Of a stretch of DNA of 64,000 bases, positions 39,801-50,119 are shown piece after piece. Every line of letters begins with the position of its first letter. Within the stretch, counting starts at the first letter, position 1. Source of the DNA: DASRFA01 sp035651755 (GTDB taxonomy: Bacteria > Desulfobacterota > Binatia > UBA12015); assembly GCA_035651755.1 (NCBI GenBank), contig DASRFA010000041.1, forward strand, positions 1 through 64,000, given 5' to 3'. The notes under the pieces were generated by a model. The model did no database searches, was not told the DNA's origin, and worked only from the letters and a program-made list of their open reading frames with translations. Position numbers and translations under genes: made by a program.

Positions 39801-41594
39801 TCAGTCCGCCGCGCGACGCGCGGGCGTCCGCCGGGCGCCCCGACGGCCCGAGAAGCGGATGTACTTCCGGCTGAGCGGCGACAGGTCGCGCCTTCCGATC
39901 AGGACCTCGATGAGCGCGAAGCGCTCGCCTCGCGCGGCATCGCGGAGCGCGGCCCACAGCTCCACCGCGGTCGACACCCGCACGCCCAGGCCGCCCCAGA
40001 GACGGGCCAGTTCGGCGTACGGCCAGGGAGGGATCTCGAGCAGCGACTGGCGCTTGAGGATCGGCCGGAAGATTCCCCAGCCGCCGTTGTTCATGACGAT
40101 CACGATCGGGCGCGTCCCGTTCATCGGCGCCTGCGCGATCTCGGGACCGGTCATCTGGAACGCACCGTCGCCGCAGAGCACGATCGGGCGCCGCCGCGTG
40201 CCGAGCTCGATCCCCATCGCCGCCGGGACCGAGAACCCCATCGACGCGTAGAACCCGGGCGCGAAGTACGCGCCGCGCCCGGGAATGCGGACGTCGAGCC
40301 CCGCGAAGAGGACGTCCCCCGAGTCGGCGACCACCACGTGGCCGCGCCGCCCCTCGAGGAAGCGGTTCAGCACGTGCAGCACCTGCGCGACCGTGATGCG
40401 CGACCGCGGCGCGCGCGCGCTCGCGGCGGCGCTCGTGCCGGCGGCGGCCGTCCTTCGCGGCGCCCGGCGCGATGCGCGTCCGCCGTTCCGCGCGCCGGCG
40501 CCGGTCACCGCGTCGAGCCACCCGCGGGGCGGCCGCGGCAGGTTGTCGCAGTAGACGACCTTCTCGCCGAAGCGCGGGAGCTTCTCGTCGAGGAGCGCCC
40601 GCACGAAGTCGCGCAGCTCGACCTCGGTGTAGGTGTGGAAGCTCGCATCGACTCGTCGATCGACGGCGCGGACGACGCGCTCCGCCGGCAGCGGGTGCGC
40701 GCCGCCGCCGATGTCGGTCGGCGGGCTTCCGAGGTCGAGCACGAGGTCGGCGGCGTCGACGCGGTCGCGGATCGCGGGCGGGCTCAGCGACCCCATGTAC
40801 ACGCCCATGTAGAGGGGATCGTCCATCTGGACGGCGCCCTTCGAGAGCATCGTCGTCAGGACCGGAACGCCGAGCCGGCGGACGAGCGCCTCGACCTCGC
40901 GCTCGGCCTTGAAGCGATAGGTCTCGATGCCCGCGATGACGATCGGCCGGCGCGCGGTCGCGAGCCGCTCGGCGGTGTCGCGCGCGGCCTCGGCCACCTT
41001 GCGCGGGTTCGAGCGCGCGCCTTCGAGCCGCCGCCCGGCGCCTTCGAGGATGGCGCGCGGCACGTCGATCGCGCGATCGACCATGTCGCGGTGGATCTCG
41101 AGGTACCCCGGGCGCTGCTCGCGCCAGAGCGTCCGCACGACCTCGTCGATCTCCTCGGCGGCCGTGCGGGGGTCGTCGATCAGGCGCGCCGCCGCCGTGA
41201 GCTCGCGGAAGATCGCGAGCTGCGACTCGACCGCCCGCGCCTGGTGGTGGATCAGCGTGCCGAACTTCCGCTCCTCGTCGCCCGGGCCGCCGCTGATGAC
41301 CAGCACCGGGACGTGCTCGGCGTACGAGCCGGCGACGGCGTTCACCATGTTGTGGCCGCCGGCGCCGTAGGTGACGCACGCGACGCCGATCGAGCCGGTC
41401 GCGCGCGCGTAGCCGTCGACCGCGAAGCCGACTCCGGGCTCGTGCGAGAACGTCACGATCCGAAGCCCGCGCCGCTCGCCGAGGCGCGAGAAGAGCCGCA
41501 GCACGAGGTCGCCCGGGATGCCGAAGAGGCGCGTCACCCCGAGGCGCCGGAGGTAGGCGACGAGGAAGTCGCCGAGCGGCATCCGGCCTTGCAT
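39801..41594 (-). CDS. Thiamine diphosphate-dependent enzyme (acetolactate synthase/decarboxylase superfamily)
   Basis: A 597-residue ThDP enzyme. The N-terminal Pyr domain has VTRLFGIPGDLVLRLF and TFSHEPGVGFAVDGYARATG with the catalytic Glu52. The middle domain follows (RRPIVIAGIETYRFKAE, LPVLTTMLSKGAV-like VPVLTTMLSKGAV). The C-terminal PP domain carries VVADSGDVLFAGLDV and the ThDP motif LCGDGAFQMTGPEIAQA...VIVMNNGGWGIF. A roughly 35-residue Ala/Arg-rich stretch (about 370-405) separates the middle and PP domains and is not typical. The overall shape resembles indolepyruvate/pyruvate decarboxylases more than acetolactate synthase. The substrate is unknown. A GAGGGG ribosome-binding site lies upstream of the ATG at 41594. 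Confidence 0.82.
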   Translation of the reverse strand: MQGRMPLGDFLVAYLRRLGVTRLFGIPGDLVLRLFSRLGERRGLRIVTFSHEPGVGFAVDGYARATGSIGVACVTYGAGGHNMVNAVAGSYAEHVPVLVISGGPGDEERKFGTLIHHQARAVESQLAIFRELTAAARLIDDPRTAAEEIDEVVRTLWREQRPGYLEIHRDMVDRAIDVPRAILEGAGRRLEGARSNPRKVAEAARDTAERLATARRPIVIAGIETYRFKAEREVEALVRRLGVPVLTTMLSKGAVQMDDPLYMGVYMGSLSPPAIRDRVDAADLVLDLGSPPTDIGGGAHPLPAERVVRAVDRRVDASFHTYTEVELRDFVRALLDEKLPRFGEKVVYCDNLPRPPRGWLDAVTGAGARNGGRASRRAPRRTAAAGTSAAASARAPRSRITVAQVLHVLNRFLEGRRGHVVVADSGDVLFAGLDVRIPGRGAYFAPGFYASMGFSVPAAMGIELGTRRRPIVLCGDGAFQMTGPEIAQAPMNGTRPIVIVMNNGGWGIFRPILKRQSLLEIPPWPYAELARLWGGLGVRVSTAVELWAALRDAARGERFALIEVLIGRRDLSPLSRKYIRFSGRRGARRTPARRAAD

Positions 41595-41647
41595 ACGCCC
41601 CTCTACATCGGAAGACTCTCGGGAAAAATGAGATCGGGGAGGGACAG

Positions 41648-42664
41648 ATGAAGCTCGACACCGCGCTCGCCGCCGCCACGCTGAAGGACGTCCCGGCCGC
41701 CGCCCGCGCCGCCGAGGAGATGGGGTTCGACGCCGTCTGGACGGCGGAGACCGGTCACGATCCGTACTTCCCGCTCGTCCTCGCCGCCGAGCACACCGAG
41801 CGCGTCAAGATGGGCACGTCGATCGCGGTCGCGTTCCCGCGAAGCCCGCTCGTCCACGCGATGATCGCGTGGGACCTGCAAGCGCTTTCGCGCGGGCGCT
41901 TCATCCTCGGCCTCGGGACCCAGGTGAAGGGACACAACGAGCGCCGCTTCGGGATCAAGTGGGAGGCGCCGGGCCCGCGCCTCCGCGAGATGATCCGGAT
42001 GATCCGCGCGGTCTGGGACAGCTTCCAGAACAACGCGCGCCCGCGCTTCGAGGGGAAGTTCTACAACTTCACGCTGATGACGCCCTTCTTCAACGGCGGC
42101 CCGATCGAGCACCCGAACATCCCGATCTACATCGCCGGCGTGAACGAATACATGTGCCGCCTCGCGGGCGAGCTGTGCGACGGCTTCCACGTCCACCCCT
42201 TCCACTCGCTCAAGTACCTGAACGAGACGATCCGCCCGAAGATCGCGGAGGGCGCGGCGAAGGCGGGGCGCACCCCTTCCGACTGCAAGCTCTCGACCGC
42301 CGCGTTCGTCATCGTCGGCGACACCGACGAGGAGCGCGCCGCGCTGAAGGGCCTCGTGAAGCAGCAGATCTCGTTCTACGCGTCGACGCCCGCCTACAAG
42401 CCCGTGCTCGACGCCCACGGCTGGGGCGACGTCCAGCAGAAGCTGAACGACATGACCCGGAAGGGCGACTGGGGCGGGATGGCGAGCCTCATCACGGACG
42501 ACATGCTCGAGGTCTACGCGACGACCGGCACCTGGAGCGACATCGCCGGCAAGCTGCGCGCGAAGTACGACGGCATCCTCGATCGCCTGAGCTTCTACGT
42601 GCCGTTCCGCGCCGGCGACCGGACCGACCGCTGGCGCGAAGTGATTCGCACCTTCAACGGATAG
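41648..42664 (+). CDS. F420-dependent LLM-class oxidoreductase (TIGR03617-like)
   Basis: A 338-residue LLM-fold protein with GGGGAGGGA before the ATG. Family segments are MKLDTALAAATLKDVPAAAR, GFDAVWTAETGHDPYFPLVLAAEHT, KMGTSIAVAFPRSPLVHAMIAWDLQALSRGRFILGLGTQVKGHNERRFG, IYIAGVNEYMCRLAGELCDGFHVHPFHS and a late DRLSFYVPF. The F..GLGTQVKGHNERR.. block is typical of the TIGR03617 F420 group. The role in metabolism is unknown; actinobacterial homologues occur in steroid or xenobiotic clusters. It diverges from the ThDP enzyme gene, with 53 nt between starts. Confidence 0.9.
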   Translation: MKLDTALAAATLKDVPAAARAAEEMGFDAVWTAETGHDPYFPLVLAAEHTERVKMGTSIAVAFPRSPLVHAMIAWDLQALSRGRFILGLGTQVKGHNERRFGIKWEAPGPRLREMIRMIRAVWDSFQNNARPRFEGKFYNFTLMTPFFNGGPIEHPNIPIYIAGVNEYMCRLAGELCDGFHVHPFHSLKYLNETIRPKIAEGAAKAGRTPSDCKLSTAAFVIVGDTDEERAALKGLVKQQISFYASTPAYKPVLDAHGWGDVQQKLNDMTRKGDWGGMASLITDDMLEVYATTGTWSDIAGKLRAKYDGILDRLSFYVPFRAGDRTDRWREVIRTFNG

Positions 42665-42712
42665 CGACCCGACGGAACCGGGCGGCGGCGGCGGCGCGCG
42701 CCGCCGCCGCGC

Positions 42713-45700
42713 ATGCCGCCATCGCTCGCGATCGCGCGCGAAGCGCGCGACCCTTCTTGCCTACGTGCGCTTCGTCGATACGATCGTTCTGTCTTGCAGG
42801 ATTCGGCATCATTCCCTGCGGACGTCCGCGAGCTCGACGAGTCACCGACGGCGGGCCGAGGCCTCGCGGCGCGCGTGGAGCGTGCGAGGCAACGCGTGCG
42901 CCGGTCGCCATGGCTATGGCTGCTGGTGGCGCTCATCGGGCTCCGGATCGTCGCTCCGGTCCTCCTCGCTCCCCTGGTGGAGAAGGAGCTGTCGCGCGTG
43001 GTCGGCGCACGCGTCGACGTCCGCGACATCAGCTTCGCGCCGATCGACGCCGTCGTCACGCTGCACGGCGTGACCGTGCATGCGCCGGACGCGCGCGAAG
43101 CGGACGCGCCCGCCGCCGTGCCGGCGATCGCGGCCGGCGACGTGCGGATCGACGTCCAGTGGCTGCCGCTCCTCCACCGGTCCCTCGTCGTCCGCGAGCT
43201 GGCGCTCGAGTCGGCGAGCATCGACCTCGGCCGGTTCGGGGATGCGGGCGGGAGCTTCGAGCGGGTCCTGCACGTGGATCCGGCCGCGGAGCTGCCGCAG
43301 GGCTGGACGTTCGCGCTCGGTCGGATCGCGCTCCGCGACGCGCGCCTTCGCCTCCGGGACTTCGGGGGAGCCGAAGCGGCGCCGTTCGAAGTCGGCGTGC
43401 GCGAGGCCCGGGTCGCCACCCGGCAGAACCGTGCCAGCGCGTTCCGTCGCGCTCCGAACCTCCGGGTCGACGCGCTCGTCGACGGCGGACGCATCCGGAT
43501 CGACGGCAACAGCGATCTGCGCGACGACGGCGTCGCGATCGACGCACTGCTGCGCGTCAAGGACGTGCCGCTCGACCGCATCTACGCCGCCCGGCCCGAT
43601 CTCGGCTCGACCGCGGTCCACGGACGGCTGTCGGGGGAGCTCCACTACCAGCGCGATCCCGGACGGCGCGACCTGCTCACCGGACGCGTCCGGCTCCGCC
43701 GCGCGGCGGTCCGCGTGCCGGGGATGGAGGAGGCCGCGCTCGCAGTCCGAAGGGTCGACGTCGACGTCGACGCGATCGATGTCCGGCGCCGGCGCGTCGC
43801 GCTCGGTTCGCTCCGGCTGCACGGCGCCCGGCTGTCCCTGCCGGCCGGTCTCGCGACCGACGTTCCGCTCGTCGCGGGCGGCTCGCCGGGCGGCGCCGGC
43901 GAGCGGCCGGCGCGGAATCGGCCGTTCGCCGCCCGCGCGCGCGCCGGCGACGCGCCGTGGACCTGGGAGCTCCGCGAGCTCGCGCTGCCGAACGCCCGCA
44001 TCGACGTGACGGCCCCGGAAGGCCGCATCGAGCTCGCCGCCGGCGCTTCCGCCGAGAACATCGGAGCCGGGGCGTACTGGTCGCCGCTCCGCGCATGGGT
44101 TTCGCGCGGCGCGGGCGCCGCGTCGTTCGACGGCACGGTGCGCGTGGCGCGTGGCTTGACGATCGCCGGACGCCTCACCGCGCGCGACGTCGATGCGGCC
44201 TCGTTCGCGAGCGCCTTCGCCATGCCGCACGCGGACCTCGTGCAGGCCGGTCGCGGGCGCGCGGACCTCGACGTCGAGCTCGCAGCCGGGACGCCCGACG
44301 GCCCGAGCGTGGACGTGACCGGCAAAGTCGACATCGACGACCTCTGGCTCGCGGGCCCGGATCCCGGCTCCTTCGCGATCGGCGCTCGCGCCGTCGGCCT
44401 GACGCTGGCCGCGATCGCACCAGCCCGGAGCGAGCGCGGGCGCGCACGTCCGGCGGAGGTCCGTTTCGGGGACGCGACCGTCGCGGCTCCGTACGTCCTC
44501 GTGACCCACACGCGCGACGGCTGGCTGCTGCCGCCGTTCGCTCCGGACGACGCGGGCGTCGACTCCGAGCCGGCCGACGCGGTGCCCGGACCCGAATTCG
44601 TCTTCGGCCACGTCCACTGGCGCGATGGTCGCGTCGTCATCGTCGACGGCACGGCGGTCCCCGAATCCGCCGTCGACCTCGGCGCAGCGAACGGCTGGGC
44701 CGACGGCGTTCGGCTACCGGCGCGCGAGCTGTCGAGCTTTCTGGTCGAGGCGACCAGCCGCGACCTCGGCGCGCTGCAGCTCGCCGGCTCGGCCGGCCCC
44801 GGTCGCGCCGACGTCGACGTCTTCGCTCGGTCGCTCCCACTCGCCTCGGCTGCGCCCTACCTCACGCGCGCCGGGCTGCCCTACTGGTTCGTCGGCGGCA
44901 CGGGCTCGGTCGTGTCGCACGTGGCGCTCGCGGGCGCACGCTGGAGCGCCGACACGGCGCTCACCGTGCGCGATCCCGCGTTCGGCGGCGACCGGGCGGC
45001 TCTCCGCCAGTCGTTCGGCATGCCGGTCGAGGACGCGATGGCCGCGCTGCGCGATCCCGACGGGGTGGTGACGCTCCGCCTCCCGCTCTCGTCGTCGGCG
45101 GGCGAGCGCCGCGGAGCGCTGGACGGGATCGTGGCGACGGCGCTGCGCGAGGCGGTCGCTCGGGCACGCGAGACGCCCCTCTCCGAGCGGGCGATCCGGA
45201 TCGCGTTTCCTCCGGGCCGGATCGACTTCAACCGAGCCGCGGCGCAGCAGCTCTCCGCGATCGCTCGCATCCTCGAGTCGCGGCGCGACGTGACGGTCGA
45301 GCTCACCGGCACGGTCGCGCGCGACGACCGCCGCTGGCTCGCCGAGCAGGCGGCCGCCGCGGATCTGGACGAATCGGACGGCTTCTTCGGCGCCCTCTTC
45401 GGCGCGCGCGGCCGGAACGATCGCATCCGCGACGCGCTGGCGGCGCGCGCGGCCGGTCGTCCCGGCCGCCTCGATGCGGACGACGAGGCCGCGCTGCGCG
45501 AGCTCGTCGCCTCGGCTCCGCCGATTCCGGACGACCGCCTCGCCGTGATCGCCGCGGCGCGCTCGCGCGCCGTCGCCGACCTGCTGGTTCATCGCTGGGA
45601 CGTGTCTCCCGATCGCGTGATCGTCGCGGAGCCGGGCCGGGACGAGGCGTGGGGCCCACCCACGGTGCAGGCGCGATTCGCGGTCGATGACCCGGACGTG

Positions 45701-45742
45701 CGGTTCGCGGCGCACGTGGAACCGGACGACGAGCCGTGGTGA
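42713..45742 (+). CDS. AsmA-like DUF748 envelope protein
   Basis: A protein of up to 1009 residues. The true start is uncertain because the first 60 or so residues up to VERARQRVRRSPWLWLLVAL are Arg-rich and lack a ribosome-binding site. A signal-anchor helix (PWLWLLVALIGLRIVAPVLL) begins the mature protein, and repeats of the AsmA/DUF748 beta-rich unit follow (for example DVRDISFAPIDAVVTLHGVTV). Near the C-terminus an OmpA-like region reads IAFPPGRIDFNRAAAQQLSAIARIL. Such long, periplasm-spanning proteins are related to TamB and AsmA-type lipid-transfer proteins. It precedes the PBP1A gene and overlaps its start (the DUF748 stop is inside GTGGTGA), so both act in envelope building. Confidence 0.82.
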   Translation: MPPSLAIAREARDPSCLRALRRYDRSVLQDSASFPADVRELDESPTAGRGLAARVERARQRVRRSPWLWLLVALIGLRIVAPVLLAPLVEKELSRVVGARVDVRDISFAPIDAVVTLHGVTVHAPDAREADAPAAVPAIAAGDVRIDVQWLPLLHRSLVVRELALESASIDLGRFGDAGGSFERVLHVDPAAELPQGWTFALGRIALRDARLRLRDFGGAEAAPFEVGVREARVATRQNRASAFRRAPNLRVDALVDGGRIRIDGNSDLRDDGVAIDALLRVKDVPLDRIYAARPDLGSTAVHGRLSGELHYQRDPGRRDLLTGRVRLRRAAVRVPGMEEAALAVRRVDVDVDAIDVRRRRVALGSLRLHGARLSLPAGLATDVPLVAGGSPGGAGERPARNRPFAARARAGDAPWTWELRELALPNARIDVTAPEGRIELAAGASAENIGAGAYWSPLRAWVSRGAGAASFDGTVRVARGLTIAGRLTARDVDAASFASAFAMPHADLVQAGRGRADLDVELAAGTPDGPSVDVTGKVDIDDLWLAGPDPGSFAIGARAVGLTLAAIAPARSERGRARPAEVRFGDATVAAPYVLVTHTRDGWLLPPFAPDDAGVDSEPADAVPGPEFVFGHVHWRDGRVVIVDGTAVPESAVDLGAANGWADGVRLPARELSSFLVEATSRDLGALQLAGSAGPGRADVDVFARSLPLASAAPYLTRAGLPYWFVGGTGSVVSHVALAGARWSADTALTVRDPAFGGDRAALRQSFGMPVEDAMAALRDPDGVVTLRLPLSSSAGERRGALDGIVATALREAVARARETPLSERAIRIAFPPGRIDFNRAAAQQLSAIARILESRRDVTVELTGTVARDDRRWLAEQAAAADLDESDGFFGALFGARGRNDRIRDALAARAAGRPGRLDADDEAALRELVASAPPIPDDRLAVIAAARSRAVADLLVHRWDVSPDRVIVAEPGRDEAWGPPTVQARFAVDDPDVRFAAHVEPDDEPW

Positions 45743-47871
45743 GGCGGCTCCTTCGCCTCGCCGCGTGGACCGCGCTCGCGACGGTCGCGCTCGCGACGGT
45801 CGTGGGCGTCGCGATCTGGCGCGAGCTCACGCAGGACCTCCCGGCGGTCACGGAGCTCCTCGACTACCGGCCCCCGACCGCGACCCGCGTCTTCGCGGCG
45901 GACGGCACGCGGATCGGCGAGTTCTACGTCGAGCGCCGCTACCTCCTTCCGCTGGCGGACGTACCGGAGCGCGTTCGCCTCGCGTTTCTCGCCGCCGAGG
46001 ACGCCGACTTCTACCGCCACCCCGGGATCGACGTCCCGGGCATCGCGCGCGCGCTGGTCTCCAACGTGCGTCACGGCGAGATCGTCCAGGGTGCGAGCAC
46101 GATCACGCAGCAGGTCGTCAAGCAGCTGCTGCTGTCGCCGGAGCGAAGCTTCGAGCGCAAGTCGAAGGAACTCATCCTCGCGCTCGAGCTCGAGTCGAAG
46201 CTCACGAAGGACGAGATCTTCTACCTGTACCTGAACCACATCTACTTCGGCTCCGGCACGTACGGCATCGCGGCCGCGGCGCGCGAGTTCTTCGATGTCG
46301 AGCCGGCCGAGCTCACGCTCGGGCAGGCCGCCCTGCTCGCGGGCCTGCCGCAAGCGCCGAGCCGGTACGATCCGCGCCGCCATCCCGACGGCGCGGCCCG
46401 GCGCCGGAGCTACGTCCTCGAGCGCATGCTCTCCGCCGGCTTCATCACGCCCGACGAGTACGCGGCGGCGCGCAACGAGAGGATCGCGCTCGCGAAGCGG
46501 AAGCCGACGTCGTCTTGGGAGGCCGCGCCCTGGTACGTCGAGCACGTGCGGACGCTGCTCGAGGACGAGTACGGCGAAGCCTACGCGACGCTCGGACTCG
46601 CCGTCCACACCGCCGTCGACCTGCAGCTTCAAGCGGTCGCGGAAGAAGTGCTGCGCGACGGGATCCGGAGGATCGCGCAGCGGCTCGGCACGCGCCACGC
46701 CGTGCGCCACCTGGCGCCGGGCGGGATCGAACGCTTCCTCGCGGAGGAGCGCGCGAGCGGATCGCGCGACGGAAGGCGGCCGGCCGTCGTCACGAAGGTG
46801 GGAGCGAGCGAGATCCTGGTCCGCACGCCGTGGGAGGCGGGCGTCGCGGCACACGTAGGCGGCGGCAACGAGGACGCGGTGCCCTACCGGCGCGGCGACG
46901 TCGTGACCGTGGAGCCCGTGCCGGAGCACGATGAGCGCGGCACGATGCGCTTCGCGATCGTTCCCGACGCGGAGCTCGAGGGCGCCTTGGTCGCGATCGA
47001 TCCGGACAGCGGCGAGGTGAAGGCGCTCGTCGGCGGCGTCGACTTCCGGCGCAGCCAGTTCAATCGCGCCGTCCAGGCGAGGCGTCAGCCGGGCTCCGCG
47101 TTCAAGCCGCTCGTCTACGCTGCGGCGATCGACCACGGCTACGAGGAGACGACGACGGTCGAGGACGCACCCATCTCGCTCCCCGACGGCCGCGGCGGCT
47201 CGTGGTCGCCGAAGAACTACGACGGCAAGTACATGGGCCGCGTGCCACTCCGCACCGCGCTCGCGAAGTCGCTGAACAGCGTGTCGGTGCGCCTCGCGCT
47301 CGACGTCGGCATGGATCCTCTCCGCGACTACCTGCGGCTCTTCGGCTTCTCCACGGATTTTCCGCCGCAGCTCTCGGTCGCGCTCGGCGCGAGCGAGGTG
47401 ACGCTGCTCGAGCTCACGCGCGCCTACGGCGTGTTCGCCACGCTCGGCCGCCGCTTCGATCCGGTGTTCGTGACCTCCGTGACCGACGCGGCCGGCGACG
47501 CGAGCGCGTTTCCCGGCTCGAGCCCGCGCTTCGAGCGCGTGATGAACCCCCGGACCGCCGGGATCGTGACCGACATGATGCGCGGCGTGGTCGAGTCGGG
47601 CACCGCACGCGAGGCGAGGAAGCTCGGTCGCCCGGCGGCGGGCAAGACCGGCACGACGAACGAGTCCATGGACGCCTGGTTCGTCGGGTTCACACCCGAC
47701 CTGCTGGTCGGCGTCTGGGTCGGCTTCGACGCGGACCACTCGCTCGGCTCGTACACCGGCGGCCGCGCCGCGGTTCCGATCTGGACCGCCTTCATGGAGC
47801 GCGCGCTCGCCGGTCGGCCGCAGCGTGATTTCGTGCAGCCCGCGGAGCTCGAGGTCGCGCGCACGAATTGA
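45736..47871 (+). CDS. Bifunctional class A penicillin-binding protein (PBP1A-like)
   Basis: A 711-residue peptidoglycan synthase. It starts with GTG at 45736 (a second GTG follows at 45739). Residues 5-28 are a membrane anchor. The GT51 transglycosylase domain has AAEDADFYRHPGID (catalytic Glu88) and GASTITQQVVKQLLL. The transpeptidase domain carries the catalytic Ser454 in PGSAFKPLVY (SxxK), SLNSVS (SxN) and AAGKTGTTNE (KTG). All catalytic motifs are present, so it should polymerise and cross-link glycan strands in the periplasm. The insert between the two domains (about 290-385) is OB-like. Coupled to the DUF748 gene upstream. Its 3-prime end converges with the TonB receptor remnant 8 nt away. 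Confidence 0.95.
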   Translation: MVRRLLRLAAWTALATVALATVVGVAIWRELTQDLPAVTELLDYRPPTATRVFAADGTRIGEFYVERRYLLPLADVPERVRLAFLAAEDADFYRHPGIDVPGIARALVSNVRHGEIVQGASTITQQVVKQLLLSPERSFERKSKELILALELESKLTKDEIFYLYLNHIYFGSGTYGIAAAAREFFDVEPAELTLGQAALLAGLPQAPSRYDPRRHPDGAARRRSYVLERMLSAGFITPDEYAAARNERIALAKRKPTSSWEAAPWYVEHVRTLLEDEYGEAYATLGLAVHTAVDLQLQAVAEEVLRDGIRRIAQRLGTRHAVRHLAPGGIERFLAEERASGSRDGRRPAVVTKVGASEILVRTPWEAGVAAHVGGGNEDAVPYRRGDVVTVEPVPEHDERGTMRFAIVPDAELEGALVAIDPDSGEVKALVGGVDFRRSQFNRAVQARRQPGSAFKPLVYAAAIDHGYEETTTVEDAPISLPDGRGGSWSPKNYDGKYMGRVPLRTALAKSLNSVSVRLALDVGMDPLRDYLRLFGFSTDFPPQLSVALGASEVTLLELTRAYGVFATLGRRFDPVFVTSVTDAAGDASAFPGSSPRFERVMNPRTAGIVTDMMRGVVESGTAREARKLGRPAAGKTGTTNESMDAWFVGFTPDLLVGVWVGFDADHSLGSYTGGRAAVPIWTAFMERALAGRPQRDFVQPAELEVARTN

Positions 47872-47879
47872 TGGCCGCG

Positions 47880-50073
47880 TCAGAAGAAGAGCTGGACCCC
47901 GCCCACCACGGCGAAAGGGTTTCCCGCCGTGAAGTGGATGTCCTCGATGCCGGCGCCGGGGTTCTTGCGGGGCTTCGCGAGGCAGCCGGGCTGCGTGCCG
48001 AGCTCGTTCGCGAGACACGTGTCGTCGTCGAACTGGGCCTCGCGCCATTCGGTGTTCGTCAGATTCAGAAGCTGCAGCGAGAGCTGGACGTTCCGCCAGC
48101 GATACGTGCCGACGAGATCCAGGAGGAAGTAGCCGCTCGCCTCGATCGTGCGGTCCTCGTTCGCCGGCCGCTCGCCGAGGAATCGGCCGCGCAGGCCCGC
48201 GGAGAACCCGTTCTGGAATCGCGCCGTGAGCCCTCCGTTCATGAGCAACGTCGGGGCGAGCGGCACCGCGAGCCCGCTCGACCGGAAGCGAGGGTCGGCG
48301 TAGCTCAGGTCGTAATCGGCGAAGAGCCAGTCTTCACCTGCCAGCGCGCCTCGAAGTCGATCCCCCAGCGCCGCGTCGCCGGCCCGGGGACGAACGCGCC
48401 CGTCACGTCGTCGATCTCCGCGTCGACGACGCCCGAGTCGCCGGAGAAGACGAGCTCGCTGTCGAGGTCGAGCCACCAGAGCGCCGCGGCGGGGTGATCA
48501 CGAGGTTCGCCTTCGGACTCACGATGCCCGCCGTGCGGCTCCCCGGGATCGCCTGCGACTCGAAGTTCGGATCGGGCGGCTGCGGCGGCAGGCGGTTGCT
48601 CGCGTGGAAGAAGTACACGTCGCCGCGGAGCCCGACCTCGAGGCGCGCCCACTTCCCCACGAACGCCTGGTTCTCCGCCCACCCGCTGACCGAGCTCTCC
48701 CAGAGGCCGAGCCGGTTCACGGCGAAGAAGCGATCGCGGCGGACGGCGCGGAAGAGCCCGAGGTTCTCGATGTCGTCGTTCCGGTTCTCGATCCCGAGCC
48801 GGGTCTGCACCGGAAGGCCGCCCGGCTCCCAGCTGTGGACCCAGCGGCCCTTGAAGCCGAACGTACAGCGCTCGTCGTCCTGCTCGATCTCGTCGCCCGG
48901 GATGTAGGACGCGCCCGGCACGACCGGCGCGTCGCCCGTGTCGATCACGTCGCCGTTCGCACCGCGGATGAAGCGGAAGCCCGTGAAGCGGAAGAACGTG
49001 AAGTCGGACCAAAGCCGGAGGCGATAGCGGTAGCCGTACGCCTGGAGCTTCACCCGGTCGGCCGGCGTCGGCGACGCCTCGTACTGTAGGTTGACGCCTT
49101 CCTTGTCGGTGCGGCCACCCTCGGTCGGATCGATCGAGCCGAAGGGGTCGAGCCGCGGGCCGGTGAAGGGCGCGCCGAAGGGCGGGACGTTCGGCTGGTA
49201 GATGCCCTTCACGGCGCGGAGCGGGATCTGGCCGGACGCGTCCCAGTCCGCGTCGTAGAAGTAGGCGGTCGCTCGCAGGCTCGAGGTCGGCGTGGGCTCG
49301 AGCGTGTACTTCGCGAAGAGGTCGTACGACCAGAGGTTCTGCGGGCTCACGAACGGTCCGTTCGTCGAGTAGATCTGCCCTGCGAGGTAGAGCTTCCCCG
49401 GCCCGGCGGGCGCCGACACCTGCGGGACGAAGCGCATCGTGTCGAACGAGCCGCCTTCGACCAGGAACGAGTTCTCCGCAACCTCGTCGCGCGTCACGAC
49501 GTCGAGCGCGCCCGCGTTGTCGAAGTCGCCGAACTGCGTGAAGTAAGGGCCCTTGTAGAGCTCGAGCCGCGAGATCGTCTCCGGGATCACGAAGTTGAGA
49601 TCGGAGTATCCCTGCCCGTGCGCGTGCGAGACGAGGTTCACGGGCACGCCGTCGACGAAGATCGCGAAGTCGGTGCCGTGGTCCGAGTCGAAGCCGCGGA
49701 TGAGGTACTGCGCCGCCTTCGCGCCGCCCTGGTGCTGCGCGACGACGAGCTCGGGGACGTCGTTCAGCACCTGGGTGATCGTGTCGTGCGGGCGGAGCTC
49801 GAAGTCGCGCGCGCGGATGTCCTCCGACGATGCCGCCGACAGCGGACGCTTCGCCTCGACGACGATCTCCGAGAGCGCAGCGCGGTCGCCGCGGCTCCAG
49901 AGCGTCAAGCCGCCCGACGCATTTCCGTATTCCGCTGAGTCCTGGGCGGACGCGGCGGTCGCGAGCCACGCCGCGACGACGACGGCGAGGCCGAGCAGGG
50001 TCGTCCTGAACGGCGCCGGCCTTCTCCTGGGTCCCATCATGCGGGCGAGGCCTGATCGTCCAATCGTCCTCAC
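47880..50073 (-). pseudogene. TonB-dependent receptor, broken by two frame changes and an internal deletion
   Basis: The intact N-terminal part is read from 50073 (or MMGPRRRP at 50040) with a signal peptide, then EIVVEAKRPLSAASSED, a plug domain (HDTITQVLNDVPELVV, QYLIRGFDSDHGTDFAIFVDGVPVN, ELYKGPYFTQFGDF) and beta-barrel strands to SPKANLVITP near 48490. There the frame changes to AALWWLDLDSELVFSGDSG, with about 60-90 residues that normally lie between these blocks missing. A second change near 48340 (ARWQVK to DWLFADYDLSYADPRF) leads to the barrel end and terminal Phe (GGVQLFF) at 47880. The product could not insert as read. It could be a true pseudogene or carry assembly errors. The receptor belongs to the TonB family for siderophores, metals or other ligands; the HMA/Cus-type RND genes follow on the same strand upstream. 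Confidence 0.85.
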
Positions 50074-50119
50074 ATACGAGCCGGGAGAGCGATCGGATCG
50101 CTGCCGCAGGCGCGGCGCT

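Noticed and set aside
41869..45690. 1273-codon plus-strand frame overlapping the LLM and DUF748 genes
   Set aside because: Arg/Pro/Ala-rich low-complexity translation lying in a different frame from two recognisable genes; a shadow.
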